The notes: a model not told the origin generated them from the letters alone. DNA of 64,000 bases from Bacillus thuringiensis (GCF_001182785.1 NZ_CP012099.1:4648501-4712500), one strand, 5' to 3'. Positions 32,500-41,833 are shown, counted from the first letter of the stretch. Numbers and translations are program-made.

Positions 32500-32785
32500 T
32501 ATGCTCACCTCACTTAGATGACAGAATTTTTTATACTTTAACTATTTCTGCGAAAAACTGCAATATCCTTGTTAATTTATAAAAAATATTCGTTTTTTTC
32601 TTAAAAATGTTAGTTTTTCTTCACATTTCCGTGTAAAATATCGAATTTTGACGAATATTCATTGAAAACGCTTTATTATTCTTCTATATTTCTGTCTATT
32701 ATTTTTTCTCAACCTTTATTTTATTAGGTTTACCCTATTTTTCATGCTATTTTCCAATCAAAATCAAAACAAAATAATCTGTCAT

Positions 32786-32811
32786 AAAAAAATGTTTCTC
32801 AACATTTTTTG
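32786..32811. other. Hairpin with A/T tails between divergent genes
   Basis: AAAAAATGTT TCTC AACATTTTTT, a terminator-shaped inverted repeat. No gene ends here, since both neighbours start outward, so it may act on leader transcripts or be a relic. Confidence 0.4.
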
Positions 32812-32852
32812 TCACAATTTTATTGAAATGCGAAATTCATAAGCATATACTT

Positions 32853-32868
32853 GTTCTCAATAAAGAAC
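32853..32868. promoter_or_regulatory. GTTCT inverted repeat, possible SinR operator
   Basis: GTTCTCAATAAAGAAC: two half-sites GTTCT/AGAAC separated by 6 bp. They cover the -35 position of the TATAAT at 32885-32890. SinR of bacilli recognises GTTCTYT-type sites in front of tasA/calY matrix genes. The match is by motif only. Confidence 0.45.
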
Positions 32869-32884
32869 TACGATCTTTCGTAAC

Positions 32885-32890
32885 TATAAT
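32885..32890 (+). promoter_or_regulatory. Probable -10 of the calY-like / subtilase unit
   Basis: TATAAT 79 bp before the ATG, without a good -35, as expected for a promoter that depends on relief of repression or an activator. Confidence 0.4.
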
Positions 32891-32968
32891 TCATAGCGGA
32901 CTACTATGTTTACTTATTTATCCTTGTTGCGAACGATTGCTATAAAAATTTAACTAGGGGGCTTTCTT

Positions 32969-33574
32969 ATGTCATTAAAACAAAAAGTAGGAATGGGAGT
33001 TGTCACCGCTTCACTTGGTTTATCCCTTACATTCGGAGGTGTATTCGCCTATTTCAGTGATTCAGAAACATCGAGTAACTCATTTCAAGCTGGAACACTA
33101 GATCTTTCTCTTAATCCAAGTGTAATCGTTAATGTGAAAGATTTAAAACCAGGTGATTTTATTGAAAGGAACTTCAAGCTTGAAAATAAAGGTACATTAG
33201 ATATCGCAAAAGTAGCACTTGAAACATCATATGAAGTTACAGATGCAAAGCAAAATAATGACGGTGAAGATTTAGGTGATCACATTATCGTCAAGTTTCT
33301 AGTGAATGATGGACAGCCATCTAATCCAAACGATGATCATGAGATTTTGTGGGAAACAAAACTATCAAAATTAAAAACTATGAAACCTGAAGATGTCGCT
33401 ACGTCTCTAGAACGTCATAACTTAATAGATGGTATTAAATCTGGTGAAACAGATTACTTACACGTTCTCTTCTCATTTGAAGATAACGACCAAGATCAAA
33501 ATAAATTTCAAGGTGATTCCCTGCAGCTAAACTGGACTTTCCATGCTGAGCAAACAGCAGGTGTGGAGAAATAA
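32969..33574 (+). CDS. CalY/TasA-family (camelysin-like) secreted matrix protein
   Basis: 201 residues. The signal region MSLKQKVGMGVVTASLGLSLTFGGVFAYFSDSE carries the AYFSD motif typical of SipW-processed TasA/CalY proteins. The mature part shares AGTLDLSLNP, DLKPGD and the C-terminal FQGDSLQLNWTF with camelysin. Such proteins form biofilm fibres and have been described as casein-cleaving. No sipW is adjacent, so processing must come from elsewhere. It is followed 33 bp later by a giant subtilase on the same transcript, probably a secreted matrix/protease pair. It is a paralog rather than the canonical calY, whose sequence differs clearly. Confidence 0.87.
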   Translation: MSLKQKVGMGVVTASLGLSLTFGGVFAYFSDSETSSNSFQAGTLDLSLNPSVIVNVKDLKPGDFIERNFKLENKGTLDIAKVALETSYEVTDAKQNNDGEDLGDHIIVKFLVNDGQPSNPNDDHEILWETKLSKLKTMKPEDVATSLERHNLIDGIKSGETDYLHVLFSFEDNDQDQNKFQGDSLQLNWTFHAEQTAGVEK

Positions 33575-33607
33575 TTTTTAAAAATATAAATTACCGGAGG
33601 CCTATAA

Positions 33608-36600
33608 ATGAAAAAGAAAAATCGTTTTGTTACTGGAATTGTAACAGCTGGCGTTCTGTTTTCAACTGCCATTCCGTTCAATGTACTTGCTGAAAGTCCT
33701 ATTAACCAAATTGAATCTTCAAATGCTCATTCTATATTATCGAAGCTTTCTAAAGAACAACGCCTGGCATTACAAACGGTAGATGCCAACCCTGGTTTTA
33801 CAATTTCACCAGATATTAATACGAGTAGTTCTGAGCCTGTAAATATCATTGTAGAATTTCAAACTGCTCCAGTAAAGATTAATGAATTAAAACAAAAAGA
33901 AAAAGGATTACAATCTGCTCCTGAAAATATAAAAGCACGTATTGATCAAGAACATGAAGAATTCGAAAAAGGATTAAAACGTCTTTATCAATTCAGCCCA
34001 TCAGTAAAATCAGGAAACTTCCAGTCTGTACAAATTAAACGTTCTTATAAGCATGCGATAAATGGTGTTGCAATGACATTACCAGCAAATACAGTTGAAG
34101 AGTTGTTACGAATTGGTGTTGTAAAACGTATTTGGAAAGATTACGAAGTGAAATTAAATTTACCAAAACAAGCAGAGCAGAAAGCACCTCAAAAACTAAC
34201 AGATAGCATTCCGCAAATTGGAGTGGATAAGTTACATAGCGAGGGCATTACTGGAAAAGGAATTAAAGTTGGTGTATTAGATACAGGTATTGATTACAAT
34301 CACCCTGACTTAAAGGACGTATATAAAGGCTATCGCGCAAAATCTGGTGAGGACTCTAGCAAAGTAGATCCAAATTCAGTAAAGGGTTGGGACTTTATTA
34401 ATAATGATGCAGATCCAATGGAAACTACTTATTCAGAATGGCAACAATCTGGTGCTCCTGAATTTGATAACCGTGGTTCTTCCTTCTACACAGCCCACGG
34501 CACTCACGTAGCAGGTATCGTTTCTGCTCAAAAGAAGAACCAATCTGATTCAGCAGTAAAAGGTGTTGCACCTGACATTGAACTGTATAACTATCGTGTA
34601 CTCGGTCCATACGGAAGTGGAGATAGTTCAGGTATTATAGCTGCAATTGATAAATCTATTTCTGACGGTATGAACGTTATTAACTTATCGTTAGGTGATG
34701 ATAGCAACAATCCACTTGATCCAACATCTATTGCTGTTAATAACGCGATGCTTTCAGGCGTTGTTACAGTCGTTGCTGCTGGTAACTCTGGACCGAATCC
34801 ATCAACACTCGGATCACCAGGTGCTTCGCCATTTGCTATTACGGTTGGAGCCAGTGATAGCTCTATTTCCTTACCGAAACTATCAGGTCATGCTGGACAA
34901 TTACAATTCCCTAACTTAATTTTGTTCGGCAAAAACTTCACTGATAAAATAGAAGATTTTAAGGGACAAACTTTACCTATTGAATCTGTAGGAATCGGTA
35001 CGCCTGACGAGTTTAGTAAAAAAGATGTAAAAGGAAAAATCGCTCTCGTTGCACGTGGTACAACCTCATTTGATGAAAAAATTGCTAACGCAAAACAAGC
35101 AGGTGCAAAGGCTGTTATTATTTATAACAACGTGGATGGAGAAATTCCTTTCTACGTTGGTGAAAGCACAAAATACATTCCAGCATTCCGCCTAACGAAA
35201 GAAGACGGTGAAAAACTAAAAGCTCAAATTGAACAAGGTAGCACATCCTTAACTTTCGATGAAATTAATTACATTCAAACAGAAGGCGATCATCTTGCAG
35301 ACTTTAGCTCACGCGGTCCTGTTACAGCAAATGATGATATTAAGCCTGATATTACAGCGCCTGGTGTTGCTGTCCTTTCAACAGTTCCTGAATATATTAA
35401 CGACCCGCAAGAGGGTGAAAACTATGCTGTTTCCTATGAGCGTATGCAAGGAACATCTATGGCTTCCCCTCATATCGCTGGTGTTGCCGCTCTAATTTTA
35501 CAAGAACACCCAGACTACTCTCCGTTCGATGTAAAAGCGTCTCTTATGAACACAGCTGATGATTTAAAAGAAAAATATTCGGTCTATGAAGTTGGAGCTG
35601 GGCGAGTAGATGCTTACAACGCCGTTCGTACAGAAACAAGCTTTAAAGTATTAGATACGACACAAACTGTTGTAAATGATGAAGTAATTGAAGTGCCCGA
35701 AGAAACTGGATCTATTGCATTCGGTAAGTTTTATCAAAAAGACGGTGAAGCTCTTGAACAAAAACGAAATATAAAAGTAACTAATCATAATAAACAAGAG
35801 AAAAAAGAATTTAAAACAGAAATTTCTTATACACCAGCTTCGCCTACTATTAACGATGCTGTCGCAAACGGTGTAAAAGTCTCTGCTCCAGAAACAATTA
35901 CTCTTGATGCTGGCAAAACAGATGAAATTGAAGCAAAAATTAATGTTCCAGCCGGTGTAAAACAAGGCCGATATGAAGGATATATTCATATTACGAACAC
36001 GAAAAATAAAGAAGAAACATATCAAATCCCATTCTCTATTCGTGTATCAGAGCCCGGTATTGAAAATGCAATACTATCAAGAAAAGCAATTTCAACTGAT
36101 ACATCTAAATTTAATCCATACGGTGAATCGTATGTTCACGGGGCATTCCAATTAAACAGCGAACTTGAAACGTTAGATCTTATCGTAAAAGATTCCAAAA
36201 CAGATAAAGCTCTCGGCTTCATTGGAACATTAAACACAAGTGGACTAAAAACTGATGTGTATTACTACTTAGACTCGTTCTTTAATGGAAAAGTGTATCC
36301 TTTTACAAATGATCCTGCAAAACCAATTGGTGATGAGAAAATCAGCTTACCAGAAGGAGACTACACAATTGAGTTTGTCGGTTATGATAAGGCTGGGAAA
36401 GCACGTGTAAAAGGTGATTATGTTGTAATTGATAATACCCCACCAGAAGTGAAACTAATTGGATTAAAACCTGGTATTTACGAGTTAAATGAAGAAAATT
36501 ATACAGTAGAAGATGGCAAAAAAGCACTATGGATTAAAGGAAATGTATACGATTCAAATGTTGACTACTTAAAAGGAAAAGGATTAAACATTACGCAAGA

Positions 36601-37831
36601 AGCGAATGGCGTTATGTACTATGACTATTCTCCATACTTGCATAAGTTTTTACCGATTAATGCAAATGGCGATTTTAAAGTTGGCATTACACCTGACTCC
36701 TTCAGAACGGAAGGTCCAATGAACACAGGCGTATATATTTTCGATTATGCAACTGCAGGAGCTGACTATCCAAGCGGTGTAAATAACTACTGGTTTATCC
36801 CGCAAGGTGCTCAATATGCGAAAGCTAGTTACGATAAAAAAGAATTATATAAAAATGACGAGTTCACAGTAACACTAAACGCAAAACACGTAAAACAATT
36901 TGTTGCTGGGCAATTTAATGTAAACTTCCTAGAGAAGAACTTCAAATTTGCAAATGCGAAATTTAATCCTGCTTTTGAAAAGCTACTTTCCGAAAAAGGA
37001 GTAACCGCAAAAGTAAATGAACCGAAACTAGAGGCAGGTTCGGTTACAGTTGGCGGCGCTATCGATGACAAAAACTTTGCTGGATTAGATGGTGATTTCC
37101 CGTTCATTGATGTAACTTTCAAAGTAGAAAATGATGAATTTTATGAAGCAAATGCTCAATTAGAGTCACCAATTTTTGTTTACTGGAAACAAGGTGAATC
37201 AGAACCAAATAGAATGCGTGTACTTCAAGATCAAACATTCTCAGTTATGTCCTTAAATTCACTAGTAGAAGGAAATATTAAACCTGGTGCATTCTTAAAT
37301 GAACGTGGATATTTAGATGAAAAGTTTGATTATACAAAGCTTGGCGTAAAAGTATATGCAACTGATTCTTACCGTCATAAGTTTGAAGGCTCACTAGATA
37401 AATACGGATACTTCAAACTCAATGGACTTCCAGTTAATAAACGCGACTACAACTTATATGTAGAAGTGCCAGGACATTTAACAAGCCGCCTAACAACGAA
37501 ACTTGGTACTGAAAAAGACGGTAAGCTGCTTGGCCAATATTATTATGCAAGACCTGACGAAAACCTTGCCGGCGATGTAAATGGTGATAAAGTAATCGAT
37601 ATTAAAGATGGTGAAATTATCGCTAGCAACTACGGTAAAAAAGGACTAACTGTAAAAGACGGAGATCTTAATAAAGATGGTATTGTCGACGAAAAAGATA
37701 TTCGCTTCGTTGAAAAGAACTTCTTGAAAAAAGGGCCAGATGCATCTAAATCACAAACACCTGTAGAAAAATCAAAAAGCGGTACACTGGTAGATATTTT
37801 AAAGAAATTAGGATTAACACCTAAAAAATGA
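33608..37831 (+). CDS. Secreted S8 subtilisin-like protease with cohesin-like and dockerin-like C-terminus
   Basis: 1407 residues. Signal peptide 1-29 (cleavage after NVLA) and I9-type propeptide about 60-195. The S8 catalytic domain has Asp225 (VGVLDTGIDYNHPDL), His297 (AHGTHVAG), oxyanion Asn393 (AAGNSGP) and Ser617 (GTSMASPH). A PA domain (about 440-550) is inserted before the Ser, as in Vpr/lactocepin proteases. Beta-sandwich domains follow, then a cohesin-like stretch (about 1068-1205), a carboxypeptidase-regulatory-like domain (about 1215-1305) and a dockerin-like pair of Ca loops (GDVNGDKVID and GDLNKDGIVD, about 1322-1375). No LPXTG. CCGGAGG site before the ATG. Confidence 0.92.
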   Translation: MKKKNRFVTGIVTAGVLFSTAIPFNVLAESPINQIESSNAHSILSKLSKEQRLALQTVDANPGFTISPDINTSSSEPVNIIVEFQTAPVKINELKQKEKGLQSAPENIKARIDQEHEEFEKGLKRLYQFSPSVKSGNFQSVQIKRSYKHAINGVAMTLPANTVEELLRIGVVKRIWKDYEVKLNLPKQAEQKAPQKLTDSIPQIGVDKLHSEGITGKGIKVGVLDTGIDYNHPDLKDVYKGYRAKSGEDSSKVDPNSVKGWDFINNDADPMETTYSEWQQSGAPEFDNRGSSFYTAHGTHVAGIVSAQKKNQSDSAVKGVAPDIELYNYRVLGPYGSGDSSGIIAAIDKSISDGMNVINLSLGDDSNNPLDPTSIAVNNAMLSGVVTVVAAGNSGPNPSTLGSPGASPFAITVGASDSSISLPKLSGHAGQLQFPNLILFGKNFTDKIEDFKGQTLPIESVGIGTPDEFSKKDVKGKIALVARGTTSFDEKIANAKQAGAKAVIIYNNVDGEIPFYVGESTKYIPAFRLTKEDGEKLKAQIEQGSTSLTFDEINYIQTEGDHLADFSSRGPVTANDDIKPDITAPGVAVLSTVPEYINDPQEGENYAVSYERMQGTSMASPHIAGVAALILQEHPDYSPFDVKASLMNTADDLKEKYSVYEVGAGRVDAYNAVRTETSFKVLDTTQTVVNDEVIEVPEETGSIAFGKFYQKDGEALEQKRNIKVTNHNKQEKKEFKTEISYTPASPTINDAVANGVKVSAPETITLDAGKTDEIEAKINVPAGVKQGRYEGYIHITNTKNKEETYQIPFSIRVSEPGIENAILSRKAISTDTSKFNPYGESYVHGAFQLNSELETLDLIVKDSKTDKALGFIGTLNTSGLKTDVYYYLDSFFNGKVYPFTNDPAKPIGDEKISLPEGDYTIEFVGYDKAGKARVKGDYVVIDNTPPEVKLIGLKPGIYELNEENYTVEDGKKALWIKGNVYDSNVDYLKGKGLNITQEANGVMYYDYSPYLHKFLPINANGDFKVGITPDSFRTEGPMNTGVYIFDYATAGADYPSGVNNYWFIPQGAQYAKASYDKKELYKNDEFTVTLNAKHVKQFVAGQFNVNFLEKNFKFANAKFNPAFEKLLSEKGVTAKVNEPKLEAGSVTVGGAIDDKNFAGLDGDFPFIDVTFKVENDEFYEANAQLESPIFVYWKQGESEPNRMRVLQDQTFSVMSLNSLVEGNIKPGAFLNERGYLDEKFDYTKLGVKVYATDSYRHKFEGSLDKYGYFKLNGLPVNKRDYNLYVEVPGHLTSRLTTKLGTEKDGKLLGQYYYARPDENLAGDVNGDKVIDIKDGEIIASNYGKKGLTVKDGDLNKDGIVDEKDIRFVEKNFLKKGPDASKSQTPVEKSKSGTLVDILKKLGLTPKK

Positions 37832-37988
37832 TAAAGTGAAACTTTAATCAGTGGGGGGTGTTCATCCCCCACTGATTATCAGCCCTCACCAATCGGGCTT
37901 TTACGGGCAGTTGATCACCAAACTAACTTCTTTGCTTTCGCTGCATTTTGAGGTGGGATCTTACTGCCCGTTAATGCGGGATAATAAA
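37831..37988 (+). repeat. bcr1-like element, full copy A
   Basis: About 158 bp, bounded by ATAAA (37831-37835 and 37984-37988), a likely 5-bp target duplication. Left hairpin AATCAGTGGGGG / CCCCCACTGATT; central CCAATCGGGCTTTTACGGG; long arm pair ACGGGCAGT / ACTGCCCGT; right end TTAATGCGGGATA. The left ATAAA shares a base with the subtilase stop TGA. From memory, the B. cereus group bcr1 repeat is about 155 bp with a TTTAT duplication, which fits. Confidence 0.8.
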
Positions 37989-38019
37989 GAGCACTCTACT
38001 TAAAGTAGAGTGCTCTTTT
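37988..38019. terminator. Strong bidirectional terminator
   Basis: AAGAGCACTCTACTT / AAGTAGAGTGCTCTTTT: a 15-bp perfect stem with a 2-3-nt loop, abutting the right end of the repeat. It ends the subtilase transcript and could back up ldh. Confidence 0.9.
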
Positions 38020-38105
38020 CTATAAACGACCCTTATCCAGCAAAAGGGGTATATTGGGGATATACAAGGGAAACCGGAAAAGGAATTTATATTAAATTAT
38101 ATAAG

Positions 38106-38138
38106 TTCAGAGGTAAGAAGCAGTTTCCCACCTCTGAA
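38106..38138 (-). terminator. Hairpin downstream of ldh
   Basis: TTCAGAGGT / ACCTCTGAA stem 15 bp past the ldh stop, with a weak T-run on the minus strand. Confidence 0.5.
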
Positions 38139-38152
38139 TTATTTAGCAATTA

Positions 38153-39112
<960 letters not shown>

Positions 39113-39196
39113 CTATTGTTCACATATATTTTTTATGATTATTTAAGTAATTAATTAAAATACTAATTTAATGTTGTTTAACTTCTTTACATTCAT

Positions 39197-39205
39197 ATTG
39201 TAGCA
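39197..39205 (-). promoter_or_regulatory. Extended -10 promoter of ldh
   Basis: Minus strand TGCTACAAT (TGnTACAAT). The -35 region falls in the first Rex box. Confidence 0.6.
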
Positions 39206-39212
39206 CGTATTA

Positions 39213-39230
39213 TTGTGAATTACTTCACAA
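39213..39230. promoter_or_regulatory. Rex operator 1
   Basis: TTGTGAATTACTTCACAA, an almost perfect match to the Rex consensus TTGTGAAATAATTCACAA, just upstream of the ldh -10. Confidence 0.85.
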
Positions 39231-39242
39231 ATTATGACCTAT

Positions 39243-39260
39243 TTGTGAACTTTTTCACAT
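39243..39260. promoter_or_regulatory. Rex operator 2
   Basis: TTGTGAACTTTTTCACAT, a second Rex-type palindrome 30 bp (about three helical turns) from the first. Confidence 0.8.
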
Positions 39261-39557
39261 AGAGTGTAAAGTTATTAGAATAGGTGTGGAATCCATTTCA
39301 ATGGAGGCGTTTTCTTTAGATTGTGAATAAAAATAGTGTGATTCGATTATTCCCTGTAACCAAATTCATTTTTTATAATCCAAATCCTAATAGTCGAAAA
39401 AGAAATCGTATTATAAGATTAAACTAACACATTATCGCCTTACAAAATGGACGTTAGTTGGCCTATATAGAATACAGTGAAATAAATCAATTAGCATATT
39501 CTTTAACACCTCCCTTTTAACCATTACCCTATATTAATAAAAAAATATCAGTTAAAA

Positions 39558-40157
39558 TCATGCATTCTTTTCTAGTAATAAACCATCCAATATAAGTGAT
39601 AGGCTACGCAAAGCTTTAGACAAATGCATCTCTGCATCTTCAGAATTCGCAATCCAACAAGCAAGGTCCACTAGTCCGCCATTTATGAATCTTGCTAATG
39701 CTTCACAATCCGTGTTTTCAATAATAGAGTCCTTCATTAGTTGCTGAAGCATCTCCGCCATCGTCACTAAACATTGTGACTGTGATGATTGATAATAACT
39801 AGTTCCTAATACTGCTGGTGCATCACGAAGTACAATTCGCTGGATCTCTGGATTAAGTGCCATTGATAAATACGCACGACAACGCCCAACAAACCCTTCC
39901 CATTTTCCTTCCGCCTCATCTGATACTTTTCCTAATTTATTATCCATTTCCATATCAATTTCTTTTACAACCGCTTCTAACAATCCTTTTTTATCACCAA
40001 AATGATGATAAATTGCACCACGTGTTAAACCGACAGATGCTGTAAAATCATCCATAGACGTGTTTACATATCCAACTGTACCAAAAGCCTCTCTTGCTGC
40101 ACTTAGCAATTTTGCACGTGTTTCAATGATCATTTCTTCTCTTGTTTTTCTACCCAT
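39558..40157 (-). CDS. TetR/AcrR-family transcriptional repressor
   Basis: 199 residues. N-terminal helix-turn-helix (about 25-55: SMDDFTASVGLTRGAIYHHFGDKKGLLEAV) and an all-helical ligand domain. Divergent from an MFS efflux gene with two identical operators between them, the classical local repressor layout. It probably represses both genes until an efflux substrate binds. The AGGAGG site before ATG 40157 is good. The inducer is unknown. Confidence 0.9.
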   Translation of the reverse strand: MGRKTREEMIIETRAKLLSAAREAFGTVGYVNTSMDDFTASVGLTRGAIYHHFGDKKGLLEAVVKEIDMEMDNKLGKVSDEAEGKWEGFVGRCRAYLSMALNPEIQRIVLRDAPAVLGTSYYQSSQSQCLVTMAEMLQQLMKDSIIENTDCEALARFINGGLVDLACWIANSEDAEMHLSKALRSLSLILDGLLLEKNA

Positions 40158-40480
40158 CTTTTCCTCCTACTTCTATTCATTCTCTTTATTCAAAATGAAT
40201 CCTATTATAGTATCGTTCTCTATGTAAAAGAATAACTCCTTTTATCGTTAGCTCTCTACCCAACGATAAAACTTTCTAATTGACATACGCACCGTATGTT
40301 AATATGATATTGGCATACGGTGCGTATGTCAATTGTTTCTAGCTTACAAGATAATATAACTTCTTACCTATATCCTACATTGACTCACTGTCCCTTTTTA
40401 TAGAAGGTATTAATGAAACAGAGGAGGAGTTAAAAGAATGAAGAATGTATATGTAAACGTCAAATACTTTGGTGATTATC
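40158..40480. other. Divergent regulatory region tetR / MFS
   Basis: Contains the face-to-face promoters and twin operators (40278-40334), then about 100 bp of untranslated sequence and a 16-codon leader ORF reaching into the MFS gene. Confidence 0.75.
40278..40334. promoter_or_regulatory. Symmetrical bidirectional promoter with twin TetR operators
   Basis: Two copies of the hyphenated palindrome CATACG-CAC-CGTATG (40284-40298 and, inverted, 40314-40328) lie in 21-bp inverted arms. Plus promoter: TTGACA 40280-40285, 17 bp, TATGAT 40303-40308. Minus promoter: TTGACA (40327-40332), 17 bp, TATCAT (40304-40309). The two -10 boxes overlap, and each -35 overlaps the edge of an operator. Confidence 0.85.
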
Positions 40481-40488
40481 ATGTTTAA
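40438..40488 (+). CDS. Leader peptide ORF upstream of the efflux gene
   Basis: ATG AAG AAT GTA...GTT TAA encodes MKNVYVNVKYFGDYHV. It is preceded by the strongest ribosome site in the region (GAGGAGG, 9 bp away). Its stop lies 5-7 bases inside the MFS gene, whose own ribosome site (GGTGAT) is inside the leader. Translational coupling or drug-dependent stalling is possible; function is inferred from position only. Confidence 0.5.
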   Translation: MKNVYVNVKYFGDYHV

Positions 40489-41704
40489 TTCCTACCGCGA
40501 AATTTTCAGTGCTCCTGGTACAAAAGGATTCTCATTAGCAGGATTTATAGCTCGGATGCCTATATCAATGATGGGCATAGGTATTGTTACAATGTTATCT
40601 CAGTTACGTGGTGACTATTGGCTTGCTGGAGCTGTTGCAGCCACCTTTACATTATCATCAGCTTTACTAGCTCCTCATATTTCTCGGATGGCCGATCAAT
40701 TAGGGCAATCTCGCATACTTCTTCCGACTACAGGTATCAGTGTTTTCTTTACGATCCTCTTACTCCTATGTACGAAATATGAAGCTCCTTATTGGACGCT
40801 ATTTCTATCCGCCTTATGTGCAGGTTGTATGCCCAACATGTCAGCCATGGTGCGTGCACGTTGGACTAAACTATACCGTGGATCCCATAAATTGCATACA
40901 GCATTTTCCTTCGAATCGGTCGTCGACGAAATTTGCTTCATCATTGGTCCTGTATTATCTGTCAGTTTAAGTGTTATGTTCTTCCCAGAAGCGGGCCCAC
41001 TTTTATCATCTGTTTTTCTTACAATTGGGGTATGCCTATTCACCATGCAAAAAAGCACAGAACCGCCTGTACACCCTCATGACATTACAAACAAAGGAAC
41101 AGTGTTTAAAATCGGTTCTTTGCGAGTACTAGTATTCACACTCATCGCCATAGGTACTATATTTGGCACAATAGATGTCGTTAGTGTAGCTTTTGCTGAA
41201 CATCAAGGAAACACCGTAGCTGCTAGCTTTGTACTTTCTGTCTATGCAATCGGTTCATGCCTTGCAGGTCTAATTTTCGGTACCCTTAAACTCAGTACTC
41301 CACCCTATAATCAATTTTTAATAGCAGTCACACTATCCATGATAACAATGCTGCCACTAGTTTTCGTAAACACTATTACTTGGCTAGTAGTTATTGTTTT
41401 CTTTGCAGGGTTATCTGTCGCTCCTACTATGATTATTACCATGGGACTTGTGGAAAAAATCGTACCTGAATCAAAAATAACCGAAGGAATGACTTGGGCA
41501 ATTACAGGACTTGGAATTGGAGTCTCCCTAGGATCAGCGATAGCTGGTTTAGTTATTGATAACTTTGGAGCTCGGGCAGGATTTAGTGTGGCCATTATAG
41601 CCGGAGGCCTTGCCTTAACTATTGCACTTTTAGGATACAAAACTCTTCACTCCGCATATAGTCATGCTGTTATGAAACCGGATGGGCATTCAGCAGAGGG
41701 TTAA
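40481..41704 (+). CDS. MFS-family efflux transporter
   Basis: 407 residues, 12 hydrophobic segments in two halves. The loop between TM2 and TM3 has a variant of the MFS motif A (ISRMADQLGQSRI). TTG 40469 and GTG 40472 are in frame upstream, but ATG 40481 (MFNSYREIF) with GGTGAT is the most likely start. Local control by the divergent TetR protein suggests a drug or toxic metabolite as substrate, which cannot be named from sequence. Confidence 0.88.
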   Translation: MFNSYREIFSAPGTKGFSLAGFIARMPISMMGIGIVTMLSQLRGDYWLAGAVAATFTLSSALLAPHISRMADQLGQSRILLPTTGISVFFTILLLLCTKYEAPYWTLFLSALCAGCMPNMSAMVRARWTKLYRGSHKLHTAFSFESVVDEICFIIGPVLSVSLSVMFFPEAGPLLSSVFLTIGVCLFTMQKSTEPPVHPHDITNKGTVFKIGSLRVLVFTLIAIGTIFGTIDVVSVAFAEHQGNTVAASFVLSVYAIGSCLAGLIFGTLKLSTPPYNQFLIAVTLSMITMLPLVFVNTITWLVVIVFFAGLSVAPTMIITMGLVEKIVPESKITEGMTWAITGLGIGVSLGSAIAGLVIDNFGARAGFSVAIIAGGLALTIALLGYKTLHSAYSHAVMKPDGHSAEG

Positions 41705-41716
41705 AACATATTCAAA

Positions 41717-41762
41717 AAATAGGATTACCTCTTCTTATGTATAAGAAGAGGTAATCCTATTT
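41717..41762 (+). terminator. Terminator of the MFS gene
   Basis: 22-bp perfect inverted repeat with a 2-bp centre (arms 41717-41738 and 41741-41762), GC-containing and T-ended. Confidence 0.85.
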
Positions 41763-41833
41763 AAATTGATATAACTTTTTAAAATTTATTATTTATAATC
41801 TGTTATAGCTTCTTCTATATCTATACACAACAA

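Larger units (their letters stand above)
32500..32968. other. Divergent intergenic region glgB / calY-like
   Basis: Very A+T-rich, no gene. Contains a hairpin with A and T tails (32786-32811), an inverted GTTCT...AGAAC site (32853-32868) and a TATAAT (32885-32890) for the calY-like gene. I found no convincing sigma-A promoter for glgB, which may use an alternative sigma factor. Confidence 0.55.
37832..38152. other. Intergenic region subtilase / ldh
   Basis: Holds bcr1-like copy A, a strong bidirectional terminator and a second hairpin near the ldh stop. No gene; an open frame at 38010-38198 is not supported. Confidence 0.7.

Noticed and set aside
35651..36025. 124-codon minus-strand frame inside the subtilase gene
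   Set aside because: Antisense to a clearly conserved coding region; Cys/Phe-rich composition typical of shadows.
33608..37831. Cellulosome component because of the dockerin-like end
   Set aside because: No scaffoldin or carbohydrate-active modules are nearby; the protein is a protease.
39422..39459. AACTAAC ... GTTAGTT pair resembling half of the 23182 palindrome
   Set aside because: The arms are 24 bp apart and only 7 bp long, so chance is likely in A+T-rich DNA.
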